Assembly: GCA_934561115.1 (NCBI GenBank)
Contig: CAKTFS010000018.1
Coordinates: 1-40,962 of the forward strand
DNA length: 40,962 nucleotides
Direction of reading: 5' to 3'
DNA from: an uncultured Faecalibacterium sp.
GTDB lineage: Bacteria > Bacillota > Clostridia > Oscillospirales > Ruminococcaceae
A program made the translations under genes and the position numbers. The notes beneath the pieces were generated by a model. It had not been told where the DNA came from. It ran no database searches and saw only the letters and a list, made by a program, of their open reading frames with translations. Below are positions 23,580 to 31,112 of the stretch, piece after piece (the stretch's first letter is position 1; the number at the start of each line of letters is the position of its first letter).

Positions 23580-24587
23580 ATGATCATTCTCGGAATCGAG
23601 TCTACCTGTGACGAAACTGCCGCTGCACTGGTGGAGGACGGGCGGCATCTGCTGAGCAACGTCATCTCCACTAGCGTCAAGGAGCAGGCGCTGTACGGCG
23701 GCGTTGTACCGGAGATCGCCAGCCGCCGCCACTGCGAATTTATCAGTGCTACGGTCAAAAAGGCTCTGCTGGACGCCGGCAAGACCATAGACGATGTGGA
23801 TGCCGTGGCTGTCACCTTTGCGCCGGGGCTCATCGGCGCGGTGCTGGTAGGCGTAAACTTTGCAAAAGGTCTGGCCTACTCGGCGGGCAAGCCGCTGGTG
23901 CCGGTGCACCATCTGCGGGGACACATCGCCGCGCTCTACCTGACCCACCCGGAGCTCAAGCCGCCCTTTTTGTGTCTGGTGGCTTCCGGCGGGCACAGCC
24001 ACATCGTGGAGGTGCAGGACTACACCCACTACCACATTCTGGGGCACACGGTAGATGATGCTGCGGGCGAAGCCTTTGACAAGGTGGCCCGCACGCTGGG
24101 TCTGCCCTACCCCGGCGGCCCCAGCGTAGCCGCCGCCGCCAAGACCGGCGACCCCAAGGCCTACCGTCTGCCGGTGCCCCATGTGGAGGGCAAATACAAC
24201 GTGAGCTTTTCCGGTTTAAAGACCGCCGTGCTCAACGAGGTGAACAAGGCACAGATGAAGGGCGAGGAAGTGAACGTGCCCGACCTTGCCGCTAGCTTTC
24301 AGGAGCGCATTGCGGGCATTCTGGCCGAAAAGCTGCTGCTTGCCGCTGCCGATACCGGGGCAAAGCAGGTGTGCCTTGCCGGCGGCGTAGCCGCCAACGG
24401 TCGTCTGCGCCAGCTGGTGAATGACGGTGCCCAGAAGCTGGGCGCAAAAGTCTACCTGCCGGAACTGAAGTTCTGCGGTGACAACGGCGCGATGATCGCG
24501 GCGCAGGGCTATTACCAGTACATTGCCGGGCACACCGCCGGGCTGGAACTGAACGGCCTGCCCACCCTGCCCATCGACTATGAATAA
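23580..24587 (+). CDS. tsaD: tRNA threonylcarbamoyladenosine transferase TsaD
   Basis: A 335-aa Kae1/Qri7 family protein that transfers the threonylcarbamoyl group to A37 of ANN-decoding tRNAs, working with TsaB and TsaE. Visible motifs: ILGIESTCDETAAALV at the N-terminus, metal-binding HHLRGH (about residues 107-112), LVASGGHSHI, AGEAFDKVARTLGLPYPGGP, and LAGGVAANGRLR. The ATG is 1 bp after the polA stop, with GGAGG inside the end of polA, so the two genes are co-transcribed. Length matches the family. Confidence 0.97.
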   Translation: MIILGIESTCDETAAALVEDGRHLLSNVISTSVKEQALYGGVVPEIASRRHCEFISATVKKALLDAGKTIDDVDAVAVTFAPGLIGAVLVGVNFAKGLAYSAGKPLVPVHHLRGHIAALYLTHPELKPPFLCLVASGGHSHIVEVQDYTHYHILGHTVDDAAGEAFDKVARTLGLPYPGGPSVAAAAKTGDPKAYRLPVPHVEGKYNVSFSGLKTAVLNEVNKAQMKGEEVNVPDLAASFQERIAGILAEKLLLAAADTGAKQVCLAGGVAANGRLRQLVNDGAQKLGAKVYLPELKFCGDNGAMIAAQGYYQYIAGHTAGLELNGLPTLPIDYE

Positions 24588-24609
24588 ACACAACACCGGA
24601 GGTGTTCCC

Positions 24610-25344
24610 ATGACCGAGCGCAATCCCATCCTGCAAAGCCTGTTCGACCGCAAGTCGGTGCGGGTGTATGAAGAAAAGCCCATCCCTGCCGAGATGAAGC
24701 AGGCCATTTTAGAAGCTGCCGCACAGGCACCTTCTGCGGGCTGTCAGCAGCTGTATACCATTTTAGACATCACCGACTCGGCGCTGAAAGAAGCGCTGGC
24801 TGAAAGCTGCGACCACCAGCCCTTTATTGCCAAAGCGCCGCTGGTGCTGGTGTTCTGCGCCGACTGCAAAAAGTGGTACGACGCATATCTGGAAGTCGGC
24901 TGCACGCCCCGCACCCCGGGTGTGGGTGATCTGATGCTGGCGGTCACGGATGCCGCCATTGCCGCCCAGAACGCCGTAGTCGCCGCCGAAAGCTTTGGCA
25001 TCGGCTCGTGTTACATCGGGGACATTATGGAAAACTGCGACACCCAGCGCAGCCTGCTGCATCTGCCGGACTATGTATTCCCGGCGGTGATGCTGGTGTT
25101 CGGCTGGCCCACCCAGCAGCAGAAGGAGCGGACAAAGCCCCAGCGCTGCGCCATGGAGCACATCGTGCACGAAAACGGCTACCGCACCATGGACGGCGCA
25201 GAGCTGCGGGACACCTTTGGCTACAAAGCCGGCAACGCGCCCTTTGAGCAGTGGTGCACCGCCTTTTGCAACCGCAAGTATAACTCCGATTTTTCCAAGG
25301 AAATGACCCGCTCGGTGGAGGAATACCTCAACCAGTTCCGGTAA
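24610..25344 (+). CDS. Nitroreductase family protein
   Basis: A 244-aa flavin-dependent oxidoreductase. The FMN-binding start is visible (LFDRKSVRVYEEKPIPAEMKQAILEAAAQAPSAGCQQ), with SFGIGSCYIGDI and VMLVFGWPT later, both typical of the nitroreductase fold. It probably uses NAD(P)H to reduce a quinone, nitro or related substrate; the natural one is not known. A C-terminal extension of about 45 residues has several aromatic residues and two cysteines. The start has CGGAGG. It is the third gene after polA-tsaD with a 22-bp gap, probably one operon. Confidence 0.88.
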   Translation: MTERNPILQSLFDRKSVRVYEEKPIPAEMKQAILEAAAQAPSAGCQQLYTILDITDSALKEALAESCDHQPFIAKAPLVLVFCADCKKWYDAYLEVGCTPRTPGVGDLMLAVTDAAIAAQNAVVAAESFGIGSCYIGDIMENCDTQRSLLHLPDYVFPAVMLVFGWPTQQQKERTKPQRCAMEHIVHENGYRTMDGAELRDTFGYKAGNAPFEQWCTAFCNRKYNSDFSKEMTRSVEEYLNQFR

Positions 25345-25449
25345 ATCCGGCAGACAGCCCACCATTGATCTGCTATTTTCCTGCAGCGCACAAGGGACTG
25401 TTGCAAAATAGCGCAGCACATATATCCATCGCAATTTCAGAAGCAAACG

Positions 25450-25519
25450 AAAAAAGCAAGTGCACCGCATCTCCATCAAAATTTTGGTGTTGGAGAAAAT
25501 GTGTTGCACTTGCTTTTTT
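25450..25519. terminator. Long bidirectional terminator hairpin
   Basis: A 15-bp perfect stem AAAAAAGCAAGTGCA with its complement (25450-25464 with 25505-25519) encloses 40 nt that can fold further (CTCCA...TGGAG). T6 runs occur on both strands. It separates the nitroreductase gene from the convergent pentapeptide gene. The rest of 25345-25585 holds no coding sequence that I can support. Confidence 0.75.
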
Positions 25520-25585
25520 ATGTGAGATCCCAGTTCAAATTATTTCGTAGTATCGTCAAGTGTAAAGACCGCTGCCCGCCTCTGT

Positions 25586-26173
25586 TCAGGACAGCCTGAT
25601 CTTCAGGTCTGCCAGCAGATTCACGGCCTCCGGCAGCGAGAATTTGGCATCCTTCAGGCGGCTGCCCAGAATATCCACCTTATAGCCCGTGGCATCCCGG
25701 AAATCCGCTTTGCGCAGATCACACTGGTAGAACTCCGTTTCGTGCAGCTCGGCGCCCCTGAAATTCGCCAGCTGCATCTCGCACTTGGCGAACATAGAGC
25801 CTACGATCTCGTTGCCGTTTGAAAAATCAAAGCGGTTGAAATTCATTTCGGTAAAAGTGTTGTATTTCAGGCTGCAATCCTTCAGGGTATGGATGGGGTC
25901 CGGGAATGCACCATTGGACAGCAGCGGTGCCCACTCGATCTCCTGCAGGCGGCAGTCCTCAAAATCCAGCAACTGCACTGCGGAGGACACGCTCCGCAGC
26001 CCGGTGATCTCGCACCGCACGAACCGGCACTCGTTCAGTGTGGTGTGGTCCAGCTCGCATTTTGTAAAGGAGCATTCCACAAACACACAGTCGGTAAAGT
26101 CGCAGTCCTCAAAAGTCTCCTCGGTGAACGACAGGTCAGCAAACCGTTCACCTTCACAATAACGCTCTGTCAT
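25586..26173 (-). CDS. Pentapeptide repeat protein
   Basis: A 195-aa protein with pentapeptide repeats A(D/N)LXX-like: LSFTEETFEDCDFTDCVFVECSF, then RFVRCEITGLRSV, ANFRGAELHETEFYQCDLRKADFRDAT. These form a right-handed quadrilateral beta-helix. Members such as Qnr and MfpA protect gyrase, but most have no known role, and nothing here points to quinolone resistance. The start follows CAGGAG. It lies 12 bp after the phosphatase gene, in one operon. Confidence 0.88.
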   Translation of the reverse strand: MTERYCEGERFADLSFTEETFEDCDFTDCVFVECSFTKCELDHTTLNECRFVRCEITGLRSVSSAVQLLDFEDCRLQEIEWAPLLSNGAFPDPIHTLKDCSLKYNTFTEMNFNRFDFSNGNEIVGSMFAKCEMQLANFRGAELHETEFYQCDLRKADFRDATGYKVDILGSRLKDAKFSLPEAVNLLADLKIRLS

Positions 26174-26185
26174 AAAATTCTCCTG

Positions 26186-26635
26186 TCAGCGCAGTTCTTC
26201 CAGCAGAGCCGTGCAGCCTTCCAGCACATCCTGCCAGGTAGCTTCAAAGTCCCCGGTATACCATGGGTCGGCCACATCGCCGGGGCGGCGGGTGTGGTCC
26301 ATCAGCAAGGACACCTTGTGGTCCGGGTCGCTGCCCACAAAGCGGGCCATGTTCCGCAGGTTGTTGTGATCCATAGCAATGAGATAGTCGTAGGTCTCGT
26401 AGTCCCGCCGGGTCATCTGCCGGGCGGTCTTGCCCGCACAGGAGATGCCGTGCTCTGCCAGCTTGCGCCGGGCAGGCGGATAGACCGGGTTCCCGATCTC
26501 CTCGGTGCTCGTGGCCGCTGAGGAAATTTCAAACTGCCCGGAAAGCCCGGCCTTTTCCACTAAGTCCTTCATCACAAATTCCGCCATAGGGCTGCGGCAG
26601 ATATTGCCGTGGCACAAAAAAATTATCCTTGTCAT
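26186..26635 (-). CDS. Low molecular weight protein tyrosine phosphatase
   Basis: A 149-aa phosphatase. The P-loop CHGNICRS (Cys8, Arg14) gives the CX5R motif, and the general-acid DP is in DVADPWYTG (about residue 124). This class dephosphorylates protein tyrosines or arginines, often in control of polysaccharide synthesis or stress response. The start has GGAGGGATG and AAGGA upstream. It is the first gene of an operon with the pentapeptide gene. The region just upstream is the end of a decayed integrase gene, so its promoter may come from the remnant. Confidence 0.92.
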   Translation of the reverse strand: MTRIIFLCHGNICRSPMAEFVMKDLVEKAGLSGQFEISSAATSTEEIGNPVYPPARRKLAEHGISCAGKTARQMTRRDYETYDYLIAMDHNNLRNMARFVGSDPDHKVSLLMDHTRRPGDVADPWYTGDFEATWQDVLEGCTALLEELR

Positions 26636-26659
26636 TCCTTACACATCCCTCCGCAAATC

Positions 26660-26853
26660 TTTATAATACGATACACCGCATGATTTTTTAGCATCAGTTC
26701 TGTGCGCTTTTCACGCAAGGTTTTAAGATCCGACGCATAGATTCACTTTCGGTTTTCCAAAGCATCCGTGTAGCGATATTGATAGATCAGGTCTTTTCGC
26801 TGGCTCTCTCCTGTCCGAAGAACACGTCCTTTATTGTCTTTTCTTCTGGACAT
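26660..26853 (-). pseudogene. Remnant of Tn916/Tn1549-type integrase (N-terminus only)
   Basis: Translation on the minus strand from an ATG at 26853 with AGGAAAGG upstream gives MSRRKDNKGRVLRTGESQRK, then DLIYQYRYTDALENRK, a stop codon, and in the same frame IYASDLKTLREKRTE. This is the N-terminal arm-binding domain of tyrosine integrases of Tn916/Tn1549-like conjugative elements. The catalytic domain is missing, and the frame ends near the phosphatase gene. The segment is more AT-rich than its neighbours. Confidence 0.75.
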
Positions 26854-26879
26854 CGCCAAACACCTTTCCTGAATGGAAA

Positions 26880-26920
26880 GAGCCTTGATATGACACACTC
26901 AGTATATCACATCAAGGCTC
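26880..26920. repeat. Inverted repeat between int and xis remnants
   Basis: AGCCTTGATATGA and TCACATCAAGGCT form a near-perfect 13-bp inverted repeat around 26880-26920. It may be a leftover regulatory site or terminator of the lost element. Confidence 0.5.
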
Positions 26921-27013
26921 ACTTGGCACGTTTGATTTTATCGCAATTTTCAGAAATAGTTCCTATCAAAACAGCATATTTGCGATATGCAGTTTGCGGA
27001 TGTTGCTTGTGCA

Positions 27014-27094
27014 TTAAAAACGCAAACTGCTATAGATGGAGTAGGCTTTATCAAGATATTCGTCCAGTCTGCGGCGTTTGATGAGCCGTTTTGA
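27014..27094 (-). pseudogene. Remnant of Tn916-type excisionase (C-terminus)
   Basis: On the minus strand the frame ending at 27014 reads SKRLIKRRRLDEYLDKAYSI plus a short tail and a stop. This resembles the C-terminal end of small excisionases (Xis) that precede int in Tn916/Tn1549-type elements. Its N-terminal half is absent. It lies upstream of the integrase remnant in the correct order. The rest of 26640-27288 shows no intact gene; an open frame at 27051-27317 on the minus strand has no recognisable product. Confidence 0.55.
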
Positions 27095-27288
27095 AGGGAA
27101 AGCCCAGTTGCTTGGCTTCCGCATCCGTTGTTTCGGAGAGATCTTCAGCCCCGGTTTCGGGGCTGGTTACGCGCTCCCAGCCTTTCTGGACGCCGTACTT
27201 CGGGTATGGCCGCATTCGTTTCACAGAACGTTGGTGCGGACAACAAAAACGTGCAAAGTAGTCCATGTTCACCCGCATCGGCCTTGTG

Positions 27289-28035
27289 TTACCCTGCTGT
27301 TTCGGGGGCAAACACATCCATGACTTCCATGCACCACTTCAGTTCCCGGGCAAATTTTTCTTTCAGGGCATCGTCGCTGCCGCTGCCCTTGAAAAGCCCT
27401 TTGTTGTTTTCCACAGCGAAATACAGTGTTCCGTCCCGGTGCAGGCTCCCACTGAAGCCGCCCTCGGCTGTCCCAGCAAGAGCCAGCAGCTTCCGGCATT
27501 TTTCCTCTGTCAGGCAGGCTTTCAGGGCGGTGTCATCGTCCGCTGTCAGCTTGAACTGCTGTTCAAAGCCGTCCACAGAGTTCTGTACCGATGCGCTCCG
27601 GACAAGCTGTCCCAGCTTCCCTCTTGGGGTAAAGGTCAGGCTCACCGGCATCGGTACACCAAAACGGCAGATGCCCCACAGACCGGCGTAGACCGTGTCG
27701 TAGGACGGCGCGTTGACCGCCGTGGGGTCGTCCGGGTCGGTATAGCTGACATCCCGGTCCAGCTCGATGCTGCACAGTTCCACCTCATAGCCCCGATACC
27801 TTGCCCGGACGTGTTCCCCGCCGGTCATGCGGTCATACTGGGGCAGTGGAAGCCCGGATTCCCCGAAACAGGTGATCCGGCCATTGGGTGCAAACTGCAC
27901 CTGCTGCAGCGCAGCATCCAGCACCGCCGGGACGATGCGGCGATCCACGTCCTGCCGGGCGGCTTCCTTCCGGCTGCTGTGCAGCCACCCCAAAAGAAGC
28001 ACAGCCACGATCACCAAGATCATTCCATAGGACAT
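27289..28035 (-). CDS. Membrane-anchored protein, possibly DUF3137-like
   Basis: A 248-aa protein with an N-terminal membrane anchor (MSYGMILVIVAVLLLGWLH) and a soluble domain. Features such as YRGYEVELCSIEL, then FEQQFKLTADDDTALKACLTEE and DGTLYFAVENNKGLFKG recall DUF3137-type proteins of unknown function; this is a weak likeness. It is the last of seven co-directional exported-protein genes, 26 bp after the preceding lipoprotein gene. No clear terminator is seen after it; the stop lies next to the decayed mobile-element region. Confidence 0.7.
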   Translation of the reverse strand: MSYGMILVIVAVLLLGWLHSSRKEAARQDVDRRIVPAVLDAALQQVQFAPNGRITCFGESGLPLPQYDRMTGGEHVRARYRGYEVELCSIELDRDVSYTDPDDPTAVNAPSYDTVYAGLWGICRFGVPMPVSLTFTPRGKLGQLVRSASVQNSVDGFEQQFKLTADDDTALKACLTEEKCRKLLALAGTAEGGFSGSLHRDGTLYFAVENNKGLFKGSGSDDALKEKFARELKWCMEVMDVFAPETAG

Positions 28036-28061
28036 AGTGCCCCTCCCTTTCTCTGTCCGGC

Positions 28062-29105
28062 TCAGCCGCAGATATTGAAATACAGGCTGGCGTAGGGATC
28101 CAGCGGAGAAAGATCCATGATGTTGCCCTCAGGGCTGACATTTTCCAGATTGTCCAGCGCCATGGCATCGGTATAGTTGTCCGGCTGTGCCTGTGCGGCA
28201 AAAATCAGTCCGTCATAATCCTCCGGCAGGTAGACCACATAGCTCTTGGTAAAGATCTTGTCATCGCTGGTGCTGCTCATGTTCCAGTCGGTAGAAAAGA
28301 AGAACTCAATGTCGTAAGCGTTGTCGTTCCAGTACACCGTGTGATAATAGTGGTTGTCCCCTCGGCTCGTATCCCCCCTGGCGGTGGATGCCGTGAGCCA
28401 TGTACCGGTATAGGCGTCGTAAAGCTCGCTGGAGATGTAGGTATCGTAGGTCTGCCCGAAGTAAGGGATGGAGGAATCCGGAATATAGCACACGGCATCG
28501 AACTGGATCTCCCGGATGCCGTCGTGGGTCATATCGTTGTACTTCGTCACCTGCCAGTAACACTCATCGGTGTTATAGCCGCTGCCCTTTCCGGTAAAGC
28601 TGCACACGCCGCTGACCAGCCGGATGGGGTCGGAAGAATCCACGGTGCCATTGATCTCCAACCCGTTTTTCTCAAAGCAGGTCGCCCGGGAGACGATGGC
28701 ATCCACCGGGTGCAAAGCATCCGAAGAGCCTTCCTCCAACAGGTCGCCGCTGACCGAAAGATCCAGCCGCATCTGCGGAGTATCGTCGTCGAAGTAGAGA
28801 TCCATGCCGTATTTGTCCGCATCTGCTATGCCGGTGTAAATGGTCTCGTTCTCGGAGTTGACGAACTCAAAAGTGCTGTCCTCGTGGACACGGAGCCAGA
28901 GCTCGATGTCGTAATAGCTCCACAGGCCGATATAATCATTGATGTAGTCGTAGCCGTCCATGGCATCGACCTCTTCCACAGAGGAAGCCGTGCTGACGGC
29001 AGCCGGAACGCTGCTGGCAGGGGCATCGCCGCCGCAGCCGGTACAGAGGATGCCGCCTGCCAGCAGAAGGCTGGCAAGGGGCAGCAGATGAGTTTTATTT
29101 TTCAT
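28062..29105 (-). CDS. Lipoprotein of unknown function
   Basis: A 347-aa exported protein not recognised. The signal peptide ends in the lipobox LCTGC, giving a lipidated cysteine near residue 24. The mature part is acidic and rich in Tyr, Asp and Ser, with a YNDMTHDGIREIQFD segment resembling a calcium-binding DxxxDG loop, and many aromatic beta-strand-like runs. It shares style, not obvious sequence, with the lipoproteins at 29328 and 31113. It is in the seven-gene run, 19 bp after the small membrane protein gene. Confidence 0.78.
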   Translation of the reverse strand: MKNKTHLLPLASLLLAGGILCTGCGGDAPASSVPAAVSTASSVEEVDAMDGYDYINDYIGLWSYYDIELWLRVHEDSTFEFVNSENETIYTGIADADKYGMDLYFDDDTPQMRLDLSVSGDLLEEGSSDALHPVDAIVSRATCFEKNGLEINGTVDSSDPIRLVSGVCSFTGKGSGYNTDECYWQVTKYNDMTHDGIREIQFDAVCYIPDSSIPYFGQTYDTYISSELYDAYTGTWLTASTARGDTSRGDNHYYHTVYWNDNAYDIEFFFSTDWNMSSTSDDKIFTKSYVVYLPEDYDGLIFAAQAQPDNYTDAMALDNLENVSPEGNIMDLSPLDPYASLYFNICG

Positions 29106-29124
29106 GGTCGTTTTCTCCCGATCT

Positions 29125-29316
29125 TCAAAGTTTCTGTCCCGCTGCCCAGACGAACAGCAGTGTCAGCAGGGTATACGCCGCGCTGAGCATTGCCATCACG
29201 ATGCACAGGGCCTGTAGTCCACGGCGCAGCCGGGGCTTCTGCGGCAAAAGCCTGGGGAGCACATACGAGCCGGCCAGAGCCAGTGCAAGCAGCAGAACCG
29301 ATTGTTCCAGTGTCAT
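29125..29316 (-). CDS. Small two-helix membrane protein
   Basis: A 63-aa protein with two hydrophobic helices (about residues 5-22 and 36-58) joined by a basic loop (PQKPRLRRG). No family is recognised. The ATG at 29316 has GAGG at workable spacing; a TTG at 29331, overlapping the stop of the upstream gene, would add five residues and is possible. Its tight position between two lipoprotein genes suggests a real gene, perhaps a membrane partner. Confidence 0.6.
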   Translation of the reverse strand: MTLEQSVLLLALALAGSYVLPRLLPQKPRLRRGLQALCIVMAMLSAAYTLLTLLFVWAAGQKL

Positions 29317-29327
29317 ATCCTCAAACC

Positions 29328-29954
29328 TCAATCGACCAGTTCAAGATGATCGCAGATGTTGTAGAACACATCCTGCATGTCGTCCGCCTCATCGGCAATG
29401 GTGCCGAAAGCATAAAGGTAGGTGTAGTCGTCGGTGTCCACCGTGTAGACCATCCACTCCCGCTGGTCTTCCTCCGAGCCGGTGGTGTACCAGACGATGT
29501 AAACCGGATAGGAAAGATTCTGGGTGTAGTCTTCATCCTGGAAGCAGGTGACATCGCGGGGCTCCCCCTCGCCGGTATCCAAAGCGGCAAACCGGGCGGC
29601 ATATTCTGCGTATTCCTCTGCCGTCTCGCTGGTGCGCAGCGACTGGAACGCCATATCCACCACCAGCACCGAGCCGTCCTGCGTCATATCCTCATAGGTG
29701 TAGGTGCCATCCTCGTAGTTCTCGTTCATCAGATTTTCCATGCTGGTAAAGGGAAGACCGCCGCCCACCAGCACCGGGATGCTCACCACGTCCGAAGAGG
29801 CGGGGATCAGGTCGCCCCGTCCATCCTCCGGCGGAATGACCTCGTAAGCCCCGGCCTTGTCGGAGTCCGAAGCCTCGTCTGCGGTCTCGGAACTGCCGCA
29901 TCCGGTCAGGGAAAACATCAGCAAGGCGGCAAGTAAAAGTGCGATACGTTTCAT
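29328..29954 (-). CDS. Lipoprotein of unknown function
   Basis: A 208-aa lipoprotein. The signal MKRIALLLAALLMFSLTGC gives a lipidated cysteine at residue 19, then a short acidic linker and a domain with ENLMNENYEDGTYTYEDMTQDG and a YIVWYTTGSEEDQREWMVYTV strand run. It probably faces outside the membrane. No family recognised. The start has AGGAGGAACC at ideal spacing. It overlaps or abuts the small membrane protein gene downstream. Confidence 0.78.
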   Translation of the reverse strand: MKRIALLLAALLMFSLTGCGSSETADEASDSDKAGAYEVIPPEDGRGDLIPASSDVVSIPVLVGGGLPFTSMENLMNENYEDGTYTYEDMTQDGSVLVVDMAFQSLRTSETAEEYAEYAARFAALDTGEGEPRDVTCFQDEDYTQNLSYPVYIVWYTTGSEEDQREWMVYTVDTDDYTYLYAFGTIADEADDMQDVFYNICDHLELVD

Positions 29955-30042
29955 TTTGGTTCCTCCTGTTTCAGAAAAGCGCCTCATCCGGCATCTTTTC
30001 CTGCGGGGCACGGTTCCGTGTCCTCATACTGCATCACTCCCA

Positions 30043-30633
30043 TCAGCACCCGACGGTGCTGCTCACCTTCTTGCCCATCTTTTCGGCCTTATCGTAGCCG
30101 TTGTACTCCGGAACAAAGAAGGTCTTTGCCATGGCGTTGTTGTAGTTGCTGTCCCAGTAGATCACCGTCCACATGTAGGCATCCATCTTATTGTTCCAGA
30201 TGTAACCCCGCATGGTGGCAATGCGGTTGGAAGCGCTGCTTTCGTCCACTACCTCCCACGAGGTGTCGGGCCACTGCCCGCCGTACAGCTGCTGGAAATC
30301 ATACTCCAGATATTCCTCTGCATAGTCCAGAACAAAGTCATCATCGGAGTCGGTATAGTTCAGGTATTCATCGGTGACCCTGCGGCAGACCGCAAAACCG
30401 CAGTCGTCCCATTCGGGGTTTGCCACCACAAGGGCATCATCCAGAACATCCAGCACATAATACTCATAGGGGTAGTAGGTCTGCACATGAACGGTCTTGT
30501 CCTTGACGTGCATCCGGTCGCCCTTGTCGGTAAAACTCAGGTCGTGACCGGATGCATAGACGCCGAGCGCCAGCGACATGGTCAGCAGTGCAGCAGCAAA
30601 CAGCCCCAGCGTGCGTTTCATCGTGTTTTTCAT
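30043..30633 (-). CDS. Secreted protein of unknown function
   Basis: A 196-aa protein with a Sec signal peptide (MKNTMKRTLGLFAAALLTMSL, likely cut after VYAS near residue 28) and no lipobox. The mature domain is acidic and aromatic (VQTYYPYEYYVLDVLDD, DEYLNYTDSDDDFVLDYAEEYLEYDF) and ends in a cysteine. I recognise no family. The start at 30633 has GGAGG. It is in the seven-gene run; the following gap of 88 bp is the largest within the run and shows no clear promoter. Confidence 0.72.
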   Translation of the reverse strand: MKNTMKRTLGLFAAALLTMSLALGVYASGHDLSFTDKGDRMHVKDKTVHVQTYYPYEYYVLDVLDDALVVANPEWDDCGFAVCRRVTDEYLNYTDSDDDFVLDYAEEYLEYDFQQLYGGQWPDTSWEVVDESSASNRIATMRGYIWNNKMDAYMWTVIYWDSNYNNAMAKTFFVPEYNGYDKAEKMGKKVSSTVGC

Positions 30634-30671
30634 AAAATTGCCTCCTTTTTTGATAAATGGTTTTGCTCCGG

Positions 30672-31109
30672 TCATGCCGGAACGGGCCGGAAGTTCCCGG
30701 TCTCCGGGTCCCAGCAGAACAACAGTTCCAGCGTTCCTTCTTTTTGTGAAAAGCGGAGCAGCACATCGCTGCTTCCGTCGCCGTTGCGGTCGGCGGTGTC
30801 CATGCCAAGGTAACGCTGTTCCGCATTCTCCACAGGTGCAGGGTAGACCAGCTCTGCCAGCAGCACCTGACTTTCGGTATCATAGTAGAGGGTCGTGTCC
30901 CCGGTGTGGACGCAGGTGCAGAAAGCGATGGTCTCTCCGTCTCGCACCAGCGTTCCATAGTCGTCGATGATGCCCCAGGTGCGCCAGTCGCTTCCGGCAA
31001 TATTTTCCTCCGGTGGGTCCTCCTGCTTCCTTGCCGGAGCCGGGAGGATGACCCAACCCAGCAGCAGGATCAAAAATGCCGCCAGCAGGATGGTCATTGT
31101 TTTCTTCAT
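30672..31109 (-). CDS. Membrane-anchored exported protein, unknown function
   Basis: A 145-aa protein with a signal anchor (MKKTMTILLAAFLILLLGWV). The outside part contains CTCVHTGDTTLYYDTES and, near the end, MDTADRNGDGSSDVLLRFS, a DxNxDG loop as in VCBS/FG-GAP-like calcium-binding repeats, followed by FCWDPETGNFRPV. No full family is recognised. It starts 3 bp after the stop of the preceding lipoprotein gene, with AGGTGG, so the two are probably co-translated. Confidence 0.74.
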   Translation of the reverse strand: MKKTMTILLAAFLILLLGWVILPAPARKQEDPPEENIAGSDWRTWGIIDDYGTLVRDGETIAFCTCVHTGDTTLYYDTESQVLLAELVYPAPVENAEQRYLGMDTADRNGDGSSDVLLRFSQKEGTLELLFCWDPETGNFRPVPA

Positions 31110-31112
31110 CGT

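Noticed and set aside
26779..27081. A 100-codon plus-strand frame across the mobile-element scar
   Set aside because: The minus strand of the same DNA encodes recognisable integrase and excisionase pieces; the plus frame has no ribosome binding site or family match.
27147..27164. AGCCCC/GGGGCT hairpin as terminator for the seven-gene run
   Set aside because: The stem is only 7 bp and no T tract follows on the minus strand.
27051..27317. An 88-codon minus-strand frame next to the excisionase remnant
   Set aside because: No family is recognisable, it overlaps the end of the gene at 27289 and has no ribosome binding site; left as uninterpreted remnant DNA.
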